From Clostridium swellfunianum (GTDB taxonomy: Bacteria > Bacillota > Clostridia > Clostridiales > Clostridiaceae), in the NCBI RefSeq assembly GCF_023656515.1, contig NZ_JAMOFV010000006.1, positions 3,968,194-4,032,193 of the forward strand: a stretch of DNA of 64,000 nt, in the 5' to 3' direction. Below the pieces are notes generated by a model that was not told where the DNA came from, made no database searches, and saw only the letters and a program-made list of their open reading frames with translations. Position numbers and translations under genes: made by a program. Every line of letters starts with the position of its first letter. Positions within the stretch are counted from its first letter, which is position 1. This document shows, one piece after another, positions 56,124-64,000 of this stretch.

Positions 56124-57911
56124 CTAAGGTTTGGATAATCTAAATGTTGAAATTCTAAGCTGAAGATAATCAATGCCATTATAATGATTTATATAAGGGT
56201 AAAATATAATATCTATCTTTATTTTATCCTTCGAATAATTATAATCACTTAACAGATTAATGTATTCTTCGCCATATCGTTCTCTTAAAAGTTCTTTAAA
56301 TTCCTCTACTCCATCATAATATACAGCATCAATTCTTCTTCCTGTGCCCTCCATGATGAGATTAAATTTAAGAACATTTGCTTCTTTGCCAAAAATATAA
56401 AATTTATCGATCAAAACATCTTTTTCAGCAAAGACTGGTGTTTCATTTCCTTTTCCAAATGGTTCTAGGATCTCAAGCTGTTGGATCAAACTTAAGGAAA
56501 TTATGTTTAAGGGTATTCTTCTATCAATTCTTATCTTTGGCAGTAAATCTTCGCTGTTTAAGCTGCAATTATCATTAAGCTGTCTTCTCAAAAGAGCTAT
56601 ATTGTCTTTTTTTATAGAAAGCCCTGCAGCCATCGGATGTCCTCCAAACTTTTCAATGAGATTCTTGCACTTTAAAAGTTCTTCAAATAGATTATACTCT
56701 TCGATAGATCTCCCAGAACCTTTAGGCATTTCTTTACCGCCAGTTATAACTATAGTAGGTACATTGAAGCGCTCCTTGATTTTTCCGGCTACAATCCCAG
56801 CTATACTTTCATGAACATCTTCCTTAAATACAACTAAAACCTTGTCATTTTTTAGATCCGAGTTTTCAATAAGTTGGATTATTTCTTCAACATTTTTAGT
56901 AGTCATAAACTGCCTTTTCTTATTTAAATCACTTAGTAATAATGCCAATTCCATTGCTCTTTCTTTATCCTCACAGAGCAAAAGCTCCACTGAAAGTGCA
57001 GCAGTTTCAAGTCTTCCCGTAGCATTGATGCATGGTCCAATCTGAAAACCTATTGTTCCAGCACTAATTTTTTTTCCCTTAATACCGAGTACATCCATTA
57101 AAGCATCTAGTCCAATATTTTTTGTACTTGTTAACTTAAATAAAGCATTTTTTGCAATAATTCTATTTTCTCCTATTAAATCTACTACATCGCATATTGT
57201 ACCTATTCCAGCAAACTCTATTAGTTCATCTAGATAATTCAAATCCGCTCCAACCTTTTTAAACAAAGCAGTTGAAAACTTATAAGCTATGCCCGCTCCG
57301 CATAAAAGTTTAAATGGGTAGCTGCAATCTTGTTGCTTTGGATTTATAACCGCATCTGCATTTGGTATTACATAGCTTCTAATTCCCTTATTATCTTCAA
57401 CAAAAGGTACCTCATGATGATCAGTTATAACCACAGTAAGTCCCAAATCTTTTGCAACTTGAGTTTGTTCTATTGCTGAGATACCATTATCGCAAGTTAA
57501 TATTACTTCAGCTCCTTCTGCCTTAAGCATCCTGATTCTTTCACTGTTGATTCCATAACCCTCGTGCTCTCTATCTGGTATGTAATATTTTACATTAGCT
57601 CTACAATATTTTAAAGCCTTGTACAATACGACTGTACTTGTTACGCCATCAACATCATAATCTCCATAAATAACAATATTCTTATTATTAATAATTGCCT
57701 CTTTAATAATTTCAGTGCCCCTGTCCATATCCTTCATCAGCAAAGGATTGTACAAATCCTTTATGGATGCTTTTACGAATTTATCAATTTCTGAAGCTTC
57801 TTTTATTCCTCTGTTGGCTAGTATAGTAACGATTGTATCGCTAAGTCCTGTAGTTTTAGAAAGTTCTAAAACAGGCGCACTAGTCTTTCTTATAAGCCAC
57901 TTTTTCTTCAA
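56124..57911 (-). CDS. recJ: RecJ, single-stranded-DNA-specific exonuclease
   Basis: A 595-aa DHH-family nuclease. Motifs: VIYGDYDVDGVTSTVVLYKA, ILTCDNGISA, VVITDHHEVPF, and the DHHA1 motif KFGGHPMAAGLSI. Acts in recombination and mismatch or base excision repair. It is shorter than the B. subtilis protein (~780 aa) because the C-terminal extension is missing; this length is near that of E. coli RecJ. The start is TTG at 57911 with GAGG seven bases upstream. Confidence 0.92.
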   Translation of the reverse strand: MKKKWLIRKTSAPVLELSKTTGLSDTIVTILANRGIKEASEIDKFVKASIKDLYNPLLMKDMDRGTEIIKEAIINNKNIVIYGDYDVDGVTSTVVLYKALKYCRANVKYYIPDREHEGYGINSERIRMLKAEGAEVILTCDNGISAIEQTQVAKDLGLTVVITDHHEVPFVEDNKGIRSYVIPNADAVINPKQQDCSYPFKLLCGAGIAYKFSTALFKKVGADLNYLDELIEFAGIGTICDVVDLIGENRIIAKNALFKLTSTKNIGLDALMDVLGIKGKKISAGTIGFQIGPCINATGRLETAALSVELLLCEDKERAMELALLLSDLNKKRQFMTTKNVEEIIQLIENSDLKNDKVLVVFKEDVHESIAGIVAGKIKERFNVPTIVITGGKEMPKGSGRSIEEYNLFEELLKCKNLIEKFGGHPMAAGLSIKKDNIALLRRQLNDNCSLNSEDLLPKIRIDRRIPLNIISLSLIQQLEILEPFGKGNETPVFAEKDVLIDKFYIFGKEANVLKFNLIMEGTGRRIDAVYYDGVEEFKELLRERYGEEYINLLSDYNYSKDKIKIDIIFYPYINHYNGIDYLQLRISTFRLSKP

Positions 57912-57977
57912 CCTGCCACCTCATCTCCACAAACATTAACTTTCTCAGTTTAATTTCCTGGGAAATATTGTTACTCA

Positions 57978-58658
57978 TTAATCTGTTCCAAACTTATATC
58001 CAATTCCAAACACAGTAATTATATACTTAGGCTGTTTTCTATCTTCCTTGAGCTTCTTCCTTAAATTTTTAACATGTACATCTATAGTTCTATCAAAACC
58101 CTCAAAGTCATAGCCCATAGTTTTCTCTATTAGCTGTTCTCTTGTGAATACCTTCCCTCTATTGGATGCTAGTACATGAAGTATATCAAATTCATTAGGA
58201 GTTAAAGAAATATCTTCACCTTCAAGCTTTACTTCTCTCTTATCACTGTCAATAATAAGCCTACCTTCATCAAAAATAAGTTCCGGAACTTCAGCTGTAT
58301 TTATCCTTCTAAAAAGAGCATTAACTCTTGCAGTCAACTCCCTAGGACTAAAGGGCTTTACTAAATATTCATCTGCTCCAATATTAAGACCCTCTATCTT
58401 GTCCTCTAAAGCACCTTTTGCCGTAAGCATAAATATATGAACCTGTGATTTTTCTCTAATAGCTCTACATACTTCTTCTCCAGAAATGCCAGGCAGCATT
58501 AAATCAAGAATAACAAGCTTAAAGTCTATTGTATTAAACAATTCTAAACCTTTAAGTCCATTATTACTTAAATAAACCCTATATCCTTCCTTCTCTAAAT
58601 AAGCTTTAATTACTTCCGATACATTAACCTCATCTTCTATAACCAAAATGTTATTCAT
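57978..58658 (-). CDS. OmpR/PhoB-family response regulator
   Basis: A 226-aa DNA-binding response regulator. Receiver domain with E9/D10 and phospho-acceptor in FKLVILDLMLPGISGEEVCR, KPFSPRELTARV switch region, and a C-terminal winged helix (LTPNEFDILHVLASNRGKVF, RTIDVHVKNLRKKLKED). No kinase is adjacent; the soluble kinase at 53698 is two genes away but its partner cannot be inferred. Confidence 0.93.
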   Translation of the reverse strand: MNNILVIEDEVNVSEVIKAYLEKEGYRVYLSNNGLKGLELFNTIDFKLVILDLMLPGISGEEVCRAIREKSQVHIFMLTAKGALEDKIEGLNIGADEYLVKPFSPRELTARVNALFRRINTAEVPELIFDEGRLIIDSDKREVKLEGEDISLTPNEFDILHVLASNRGKVFTREQLIEKTMGYDFEGFDRTIDVHVKNLRKKLKEDRKQPKYIITVFGIGYKFGTD

Positions 58659-58687
58659 ATTTACCCCTTTCCTGTTACCTATGCATC

Positions 58688-59911
58688 TTATAAATCAGGT
58701 GTTATTATTTGAATTGACGGATTGGTGAGTACTTTATTTACAGTACTTAATATTTGTTCCTCAGTTATTTTATCCAAATTCTCTATTTCATTGTAAAAAA
58801 CATTTGCATCTCCAAACATTAGCTCATAGGTAGCTAACTCCTTACAAAGAACTATAGCTCTTTCAAGCTTCAGTTCTCTCTTTAGTTTTATTATTCTTGA
58901 CATATTTGAAATTCTATTTGCATTGAAATAGTTTTTCTCCTTTTTTACTCTACTTATTATATTGTCTATCAGCACAGTTGCCTTATCAATATTTTCGTAG
59001 GAAGTCCCAAGGTTTATTGAAAATAGTTTTATACCTTTTTCATATTTTACTGTACTGCTTATGTCATAAACAAGACCTCTCTTAGTTCTTACTTCATCAT
59101 ACAGTAAGCTGCTGGTGCCTTCTCCAAAACTTAAATTAAATAACGTTAAAACTTTAAGTTCCTCTCTATTTAAATCATGTATAGGATAAATATATTGAAG
59201 TTTTGCTCCATTGATACCTTTCCTATATGTTTTAAAAGTTTCACTAATATTCTCTTCATACAAATTCAAATTTTTTTTTGTATACTTTTTGTTCCAACTT
59301 CCAAAATTATTACCAACCAATTCTAGAACTTCTTCCAATCTCAATGATGAAACAACAGATATTACACAGTTTTCCGGAGAATAAAACTCATTATAAAACT
59401 GTGTAATTTCCTCTAAGGTTATAGCTTTTACACTTTCCTCGGTACCTATAATTAAATCTTTAATTCTTCTTTTCTTAAAGGAATTATGCAAAAGTTCGTC
59501 TTCACAATACTGTATTATGTCGTCTTTCCATTCTTTTAATTCCTCGCTAATAACAGATATTTCTTCCTTAAAGCCTTCAAATGGAAAACTTGGATTTAAA
59601 ATTATATCAGAGTAAAGCTCAACCCCCTTATAAAAATCCTCACTTAGGGTTGTTCCATAATAAATACAGTACGGGTAATTAGTCATAGCATTGTTAAACC
59701 CGAATAATTCATCGCTAAGCTTATTAATTTCAAATTCGTTTCTAGTTTTTGTCCCCTTAAAAAGCATGTGTTCCACAGCGTGGGCTGTTCCTGCCTTATA
59801 ACCATTTTCCATCAATGCTCCTGCTTCAAAGCCAATACAGAAGGAAGTTAAATTTCCAGGCCTGTATTCATATATTAGTTTTAATTTATTATTAAAAATA
59901 TGTTTAATCAT
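58688..59911 (-). CDS. M16-family metallopeptidase
   Basis: A 407-aa processing-peptidase-type protein with the inverted zinc motif HxxEH at residues 44-48 (AHAVEHMLFKGTKTRNEFEI) and the distal glutamate near 123-124 (EEISVISEELKEW). The second half is the inactive homologous domain with RTKRGLVYDISSTVKYEKG. M16 proteins degrade or process small peptides. Similar to YmxG-type proteins of Firmicutes; substrate unknown. Confidence 0.9.
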   Translation of the reverse strand: MIKHIFNNKLKLIYEYRPGNLTSFCIGFEAGALMENGYKAGTAHAVEHMLFKGTKTRNEFEINKLSDELFGFNNAMTNYPYCIYYGTTLSEDFYKGVELYSDIILNPSFPFEGFKEEISVISEELKEWKDDIIQYCEDELLHNSFKKRRIKDLIIGTEESVKAITLEEITQFYNEFYSPENCVISVVSSLRLEEVLELVGNNFGSWNKKYTKKNLNLYEENISETFKTYRKGINGAKLQYIYPIHDLNREELKVLTLFNLSFGEGTSSLLYDEVRTKRGLVYDISSTVKYEKGIKLFSINLGTSYENIDKATVLIDNIISRVKKEKNYFNANRISNMSRIIKLKRELKLERAIVLCKELATYELMFGDANVFYNEIENLDKITEEQILSTVNKVLTNPSIQIITPDL

Positions 59912-59951
59912 AGCAATATCCTTTCAACACCTTTTCTAACACAATAATAAT

Positions 59952-59983
59952 AAAAAACTCCTAGATTGTCCATCTAGGAGTTT
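59952..59983 (-). terminator. Intrinsic terminator after the KimA-like gene
   Basis: A 12-bp perfect stem AAACTCCTAGAT with its complement, five-base loop, then TTTATT on the minus strand. Confidence 0.9.
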
Positions 59984-60003
59984 ATATTATCAGTAAACAA
60001 AAG

Positions 60004-61848
60004 TTATTCTTCTATTATATATGGTACTGTAACTACGGCAATATTTCTTCGCTTATAAAGCATATTCTTTATGAATAGAGCAGTCTGATTGTGAAGAACA
60101 TTATGCCACCACCTGGTTATTACAAATTGAGTTAGAACAACCGTAATTGTCTCTCCAGGTTTTGTTTCATATTCCTCTGACTCAATATATGTTATAAGCG
60201 GATCATAAATATCTCGATAATGAGAATGTTTTATGACAAGAGGAATACCAGCATCATATTCTTTCCATCGTCTTTTAAGTTTCTCAGTTTCTTCATTATC
60301 AATAGACACGTGGAAAGCCGTTATATTCCCTGATATACTTCTAGCATAATTTAAGGATTTAACAAAAGACTTATTTAAACTGTCAACCAAAATTATTACC
60401 TTACATTTGTCCTCTAAATCAACCGCTAACTTTGGCCTTAATTCTTCAGTAAGCTTAAGCTGCTCGGCTACTCTATTATAGTGTTCCTTAATTTTAAGCA
60501 TTACTGTAACTAATACAGGTATCATTATACATACAACCCATGCACCATGGACAAACTTTGTGGCTCCAATGATGATTACTGTGATAAAAGTTACTAGCGC
60601 TCCCAAACCATTAATAACTGCTTTATGTCTCCAACCAGGAGTCTTTTCTTTTATCCATTTTGCAAACATTCCTGATTGAGACAAGGTAAAGGATATAAAT
60701 ACACCTACAGCGTATAATGGCATTAAGGCATGAGTTTTTCCTCCAAACAATACAATTAAAGCACTTGCTGCAATACATAAAAGTATTATTCCATTCGAGA
60801 AGCTTAATCTCTTTCCTCTTTTGGAAAACTGTCTAGGAGCGTAACCATCTCTAGAAATAAATGAAAGCAGCAGTGGAAAATCTGCAAAAGCTGTATTCGC
60901 TGCCATGATTAATATTAAAGCTGTAGTAATTTGTAAAGCATAAAACATAAAACCACTACCAAAAACCTGAGTTCCTATTTGTGCAAGAACTGTTATTTGT
61001 TCACTTGGGACAGCATGGTACAAGGTTGATAAATAGGATAACCCTCCAAATATGAACAACACTATTCCAGCAAGCAAGCCTAAAACTATCTTTGCATTCT
61101 TTTGCGCTGGTGCTTTAAAATTAGGAATTCCATCACTTACAGCTTCCACTCCGGTTAGTGCAGTACATCCAGATGCAAAGGCTCTTATAAATAAGAACAT
61201 TGTTATGTTTCCTAAAGTCTGTTGGTTTTCAATAATAACCTGCCGGCTTGGAGTATATCCAAGAAAATAATACTTTATAATTCCAGTTATAATCATTATT
61301 CCAACAACTAATATAAACAAATAAGTTGGTACACCGAATATTTTTGAGGAATCCTTAAGTCCTCTTAAATTACCTATAGTTAAAATTAAAATTATAAATA
61401 TGGTTATGATTACCTTATGTTCAAGAAGTGCTGGTATAGCCGAAGTTATCGCAGCAGTTCCTGCACTGGTACTCACAGCTACAGTTAGTATATAATCTAT
61501 AGACAGAGCTGCCGCAGCTGTTAAAGATGGTATTGTACCTAAATTATCCTTAGAAACTATATATGAACCTCCGCCTTGAGGATAATTATCTATAGTTTGT
61601 CTGTAAGAGAAAATCAAGAGAAACAGCAAAAAAACTATACAGAGTGCAGCGTAAAACATATACTTATACGATGCCAGACCTAGTACAGGAATTAGTACCC
61701 ATAGTATTTCTTCACCAGCATAGGCTACTGACGAAATAGCATCACTTGACAGTACAGGCAATCCCCATAGTACACTGAACTTTTCATGACTTAATTGTTC
61801 TGAACTTAACGTTTCACCAATTAATAGTCTTCTTAATTTTGAGAACAT
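60004..61848 (-). CDS. KimA/YdaO-like APC-family potassium transporter
   Basis: A 614-aa APC-superfamily permease with about twelve transmembrane segments up to ~450 and a soluble C-terminal domain. The N-terminal FSVLWGLPVLSSDAISSVAY AGEEIL and YPQGGGSYIVSKDNLG match B. subtilis KimA (YdaO), a high-affinity K+ importer inhibited by c-di-AMP. Amino-acid permease is the alternative. In B. subtilis ydaO is under a c-di-AMP riboswitch; here the leader is only ~45 bases and has no such structure. Confidence 0.8.
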   Translation of the reverse strand: MFSKLRRLLIGETLSSEQLSHEKFSVLWGLPVLSSDAISSVAYAGEEILWVLIPVLGLASYKYMFYAALCIVFLLFLLIFSYRQTIDNYPQGGGSYIVSKDNLGTIPSLTAAAALSIDYILTVAVSTSAGTAAITSAIPALLEHKVIITIFIILILTIGNLRGLKDSSKIFGVPTYLFILVVGIMIITGIIKYYFLGYTPSRQVIIENQQTLGNITMFLFIRAFASGCTALTGVEAVSDGIPNFKAPAQKNAKIVLGLLAGIVLFIFGGLSYLSTLYHAVPSEQITVLAQIGTQVFGSGFMFYALQITTALILIMAANTAFADFPLLLSFISRDGYAPRQFSKRGKRLSFSNGIILLCIAASALIVLFGGKTHALMPLYAVGVFISFTLSQSGMFAKWIKEKTPGWRHKAVINGLGALVTFITVIIIGATKFVHGAWVVCIMIPVLVTVMLKIKEHYNRVAEQLKLTEELRPKLAVDLEDKCKVIILVDSLNKSFVKSLNYARSISGNITAFHVSIDNEETEKLKRRWKEYDAGIPLVIKHSHYRDIYDPLITYIESEEYETKPGETITVVLTQFVITRWWHNVLHNQTALFIKNMLYKRRNIAVVTVPYIIEE

Positions 61849-61894
61849 AATTTACACTCCTGATAAAAATTTTCACTGCGCGCAATATTTCTCA

Positions 61895-61923
61895 ATTATA
61901 TATCACGGCTTGTCTTGGGACAA
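61895..61923 (-). promoter_or_regulatory. Sigma-A-type promoter of the KimA-like gene
   Basis: TTGTCC (61923-61918), 17-base spacer, TATAAT (61900-61895), with a ~45-base leader and AGGAG before the ATG. The rest of the 61849-62061 spacer shows nothing further. Confidence 0.7.
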
Positions 61924-62061
61924 AGTTTGTTTTTAATCCTTTTAGCCTAAATAACGCTTCTAAAGTCTAATTATTAATAAAAAGTTTACATTTAGTTTGT
62001 TTTATGTTAAAAATCTCGCTTTATGTACCCTCTTCGATTACGTTTTTACAACTAATAAAGA

Positions 62062-62092
62062 AATTGCTCCTTTCTTTTAAAAAGGAGCAATT
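62062..62092 (-). terminator. Intrinsic terminator after the topoisomerase gene
   Basis: A 12-bp perfect stem AATTGCTCCTTT with its complement, seven-base loop, then TCTTTATT on the minus strand. Confidence 0.85.
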
Positions 62093-62127
62093 GTTAACGT
62101 TTCATATTGTAATTTTTAAAAAACTAT

Positions 62128-64000
62128 TTAATTTATTTTACCTTCTTTTATAATTTCATCAAAAACAAGTATAGTAAGATTAGTACCTTTACCAGCTCTA
62201 TTTTGTTGTTTAATTTGTCCAAGCTTAACAGAAAGCTTATTTTTCTTGCTTGTTACAAGAACTAGTTCCTTTTCCTCAGAAGAAGCTAGAGCTATCTCAT
62301 CTAATCCAGGAGTTGCATTTACATCACCAGGTGTTACTAAAGCAGCAAAAACAGCTTCATCTTCTTCTTTAAGACTTATACCTATTACACCTGAAGCTAC
62401 TTTTCCCATAGCTGGAATATCACTTGATTTAAAGCGGATGCATAGTGCTTTTCTAGTGACAATAATTATGTCCTTGTTATCTTCCTGCAAAGTATAATCT
62501 ACCGCAATAAGCTCATCCTCTTCAGTTTTTAACTTATAAGCCTGTGTATTCAAATAATCACCGCTAAACTCTTCAAGCTTTGTCTTTTTAACTAGACCTT
62601 TCTTAGAAATAAACAATACTTCAACAGAATTAGTAAAATCTTTAACTCCTAGTACATTCAACACCTTAATATTTGAGTCATTATTAAGAAGACCAATTAA
62701 ATTAAGCCCTTCTTCCTTTAGGCTGCTAAATATATTTGCGGAAATATTTATTACACTTCCGTTATCTAAGAATATTAAAAGCTTTTCGTTAGTATTTGTA
62801 AATACTCCTTTTTCTTTCTTAGTTATATTTCTTCTGCTAGCAACTTGTCTTACAATACCATCTTCATTAATTGCCAGGAAAAATTCCTTATATTCATATG
62901 AAGATACAAATTCAGCATCAATAATTTCTTCTTTTGTTGGAAGCTGAACTAAGGATGTTGAAGCTATATTTCTGTCAGCAGACTCAATATTTGGCTCCAA
63001 TACTGTAAAGTAAAGCCCTTGTTTGGTGGTAAGCTTTATAAATTTTTCTTCTCTTTCTTTCTCAACAAAGTTGACCTTGATTAGAGTCTCATCTTCCTTC
63101 ACTCTCAAAGCAACAAGCTTTGTATATGCAGAAATAAATTTATCAACGGAAGTCTTCTTCATGTTTCCTTTGCTGGTTATAAAGATAAAATCCTTAGGAA
63201 TTGATAAATCTTCAACAGAATAAACTGAAATTATTTTTTCTAAGCTCAAATCTAGTCCTCTTATTATAGCATCCAGTCTTTCACCTTTTTCCTTCCACCT
63301 AAACTCCGGAATAGCCGTTCCCTTAAGCTGATACATATTTCCCTTATCAGTGAAAAATAAGACAGTATGCTTTGTGTTGGATTCAAACAAGAATTTGTTG
63401 AAATCTCCTTCTCTAAAATCTATATCTTCAACATTGCTGTTGGACCTATTATAGGATTTTAAGGGAACCCTTTTTATATATCCTTCATTAGAAAGAGTCA
63501 CTACAGTATCTTCAACTATTATAAGCTCTTCGATATCAATCTTTGCCTCTTCATCATTTTCAATAACCTCAGTCCGTCTAGCATCGCCATACTTTTCTTT
63601 AACCTCAGTAAGCTCAGCTCTTATAACCTTTAAAAGTTCCTTTTCGCTTTCAAGAATTTTTCTTAATCTCTTTATTTCCTTTTCAAGCTCCCTATGCTCC
63701 TTTTCAAAGGCCTTTATCTCAAGCCCTGTAAGTCTATAAAGCATAAGTTCTACTATGGCTTGAGCTTGGACTTCAGTAAATCCAAAAGTGTTCATCAAAT
63801 TGAGTTCCGAGTCCTTCTTAGACTTTGAAGCCCTGATAACAGCTATAATTTCATCTAAAATATCAATAGCCTTAATAAAGCCTTCAACAATATGAAATCT
63901 CTTTTCGGCAATTTGAAGTTCTCTTTGAGTTCTTCTTGTTACTACCTCTCTTTGGTGGTTCACATAATGCATAAGCATTGTTTTAAGCCCCATAGTTGCA
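62128..64000 (-). CDS. parC: DNA topoisomerase IV subunit A (ParC-type), 5' part beyond window
   Basis: The C-terminal ~624 residues of a type IIA topoisomerase A subunit; the frame is open to base 64000, so the catalytic tyrosine domain lies outside. Visible are the coiled-coil region (YVNHQREVVTRRTQRELQIA, ELMLYRLTGLEIKAFEKEH) and a C-terminal beta-pinwheel. At the place of the GyrA box the sequence is YIKRVPLKSYNRSNSNVEDI, without QRRGGKG, and the last blade has only a degenerate KQQNRAGKG. This favours ParC (decatenase) over GyrA. Confidence 0.85.
   Translation of the reverse strand, partial: ATMGLKTMLMHYVNHQREVVTRRTQRELQIAEKRFHIVEGFIKAIDILDEIIAVIRASKSKKDSELNLMNTFGFTEVQAQAIVELMLYRLTGLEIKAFEKEHRELEKEIKRLRKILESEKELLKVIRAELTEVKEKYGDARRTEVIENDEEAKIDIEELIIVEDTVVTLSNEGYIKRVPLKSYNRSNSNVEDIDFREGDFNKFLFESNTKHTVLFFTDKGNMYQLKGTAIPEFRWKEKGERLDAIIRGLDLSLEKIISVYSVEDLSIPKDFIFITSKGNMKKTSVDKFISAYTKLVALRVKEDETLIKVNFVEKEREEKFIKLTTKQGLYFTVLEPNIESADRNIASTSLVQLPTKEEIIDAEFVSSYEYKEFFLAINEDGIVRQVASRRNITKKEKGVFTNTNEKLLIFLDNGSVINISANIFSSLKEEGLNLIGLLNNDSNIKVLNVLGVKDFTNSVEVLFISKKGLVKKTKLEEFSGDYLNTQAYKLKTEEDELIAVDYTLQEDNKDIIIVTRKALCIRFKSSDIPAMGKVASGVIGISLKEEDEAVFAALVTPGDVNATPGLDEIALASSEEKELVLVTSKKNKLSVKLGQIKQQNRAGKGTNLTILVFDEIIKEGKIN

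Noticed and set aside
61849-61923. c-di-AMP (ydaO) riboswitch upstream of the KimA-like gene
   Set aside because: The predicted leader is about 45 bases, too short, and lacks the conserved motifs.

Overview
The window looks like the chromosome of a low-GC, endospore-forming, motile Firmicute of the Clostridium group. The evidence is AT-rich sequence, a one-piece pyruvate:ferredoxin oxidoreductase, a fused FliR-FlhB, alpha/beta-type small acid-soluble spore proteins, and a B. subtilis-like FliY/CheC/CheD motility set. No phage, IS element, CRISPR array, tRNA or rRNA was seen. Almost every gene is on the minus strand; only two spore protein genes are on the plus strand.

Layout from left to right, so the fla, flagellin and che blocks are transcribed right to left. 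Bases 1-21762 hold the main fla operon. It starts at an extended -10 promoter near 21760 and runs flgB, flgC, fliE, fliF, fliG, fliH, fliI, fliJ, fliK, flgD, a TIGR02530-like gene, flgE, flbD, fliL, fliO, fliP, fliQ, fliR-flhB, flhA, flhF, flhG, a PilZ protein, sigD, a SwrB-like coiled-coil protein, a small membrane protein with a probable ATT start, and two rod/hook-basal-body genes, the last cut by the window edge. fliH carries an in-frame TAA that removes its last 55 codons.

Bases 21970-33290 are the late, SigD-type region: a short flagellin, a 39-aa ORF and a YjfB-like gene, the main flagellin, and an operon flgM-flgN-flgK-flgL-fliW-csrA-flaG-92 aa gene-fliS-fliD-fliT-like. Three promoters of the form TAAA-N15-GCCGATAA-like are visible. 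The main flagellin leader has two GGA-in-loop hairpins, one covering the Shine-Dalgarno, as expected for control by the CsrA/FliW pair encoded a few kb away.

Bases 33292-43307 are the chemotaxis and switch operon: fapA/DUF342, cheW-like, cheD, cheB, cheR, cheA, cheC, cheY, cheW, fliM, fliY. CheC, CheD and FliY together indicate a Bacillus-type adaptation and CheY-P dephosphorylation system. No chemoreceptor gene lies in the window.

Bases 43351-64000 are general chromosomal genes: a class IV aminotransferase, a HAD phosphatase, a His/Cys-rich DUF1292 protein, pyruvate:ferredoxin oxidoreductase, a LysM-CAP protein, a beta-CASP nuclease, MurG, two SASPs, a soluble PAS histidine kinase, a small ORF, RecJ, a response regulator, an M16 peptidase, a KimA-like potassium transporter and the C-terminal two thirds of a ParC-type topoisomerase subunit. 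Intrinsic terminators separate most of these units. I found no wholly new system. The points most worth checking are the broken fliH, the structured flagellin leader, the Gly-to-Val change in one SASP, and several small genes that are easy to miss.
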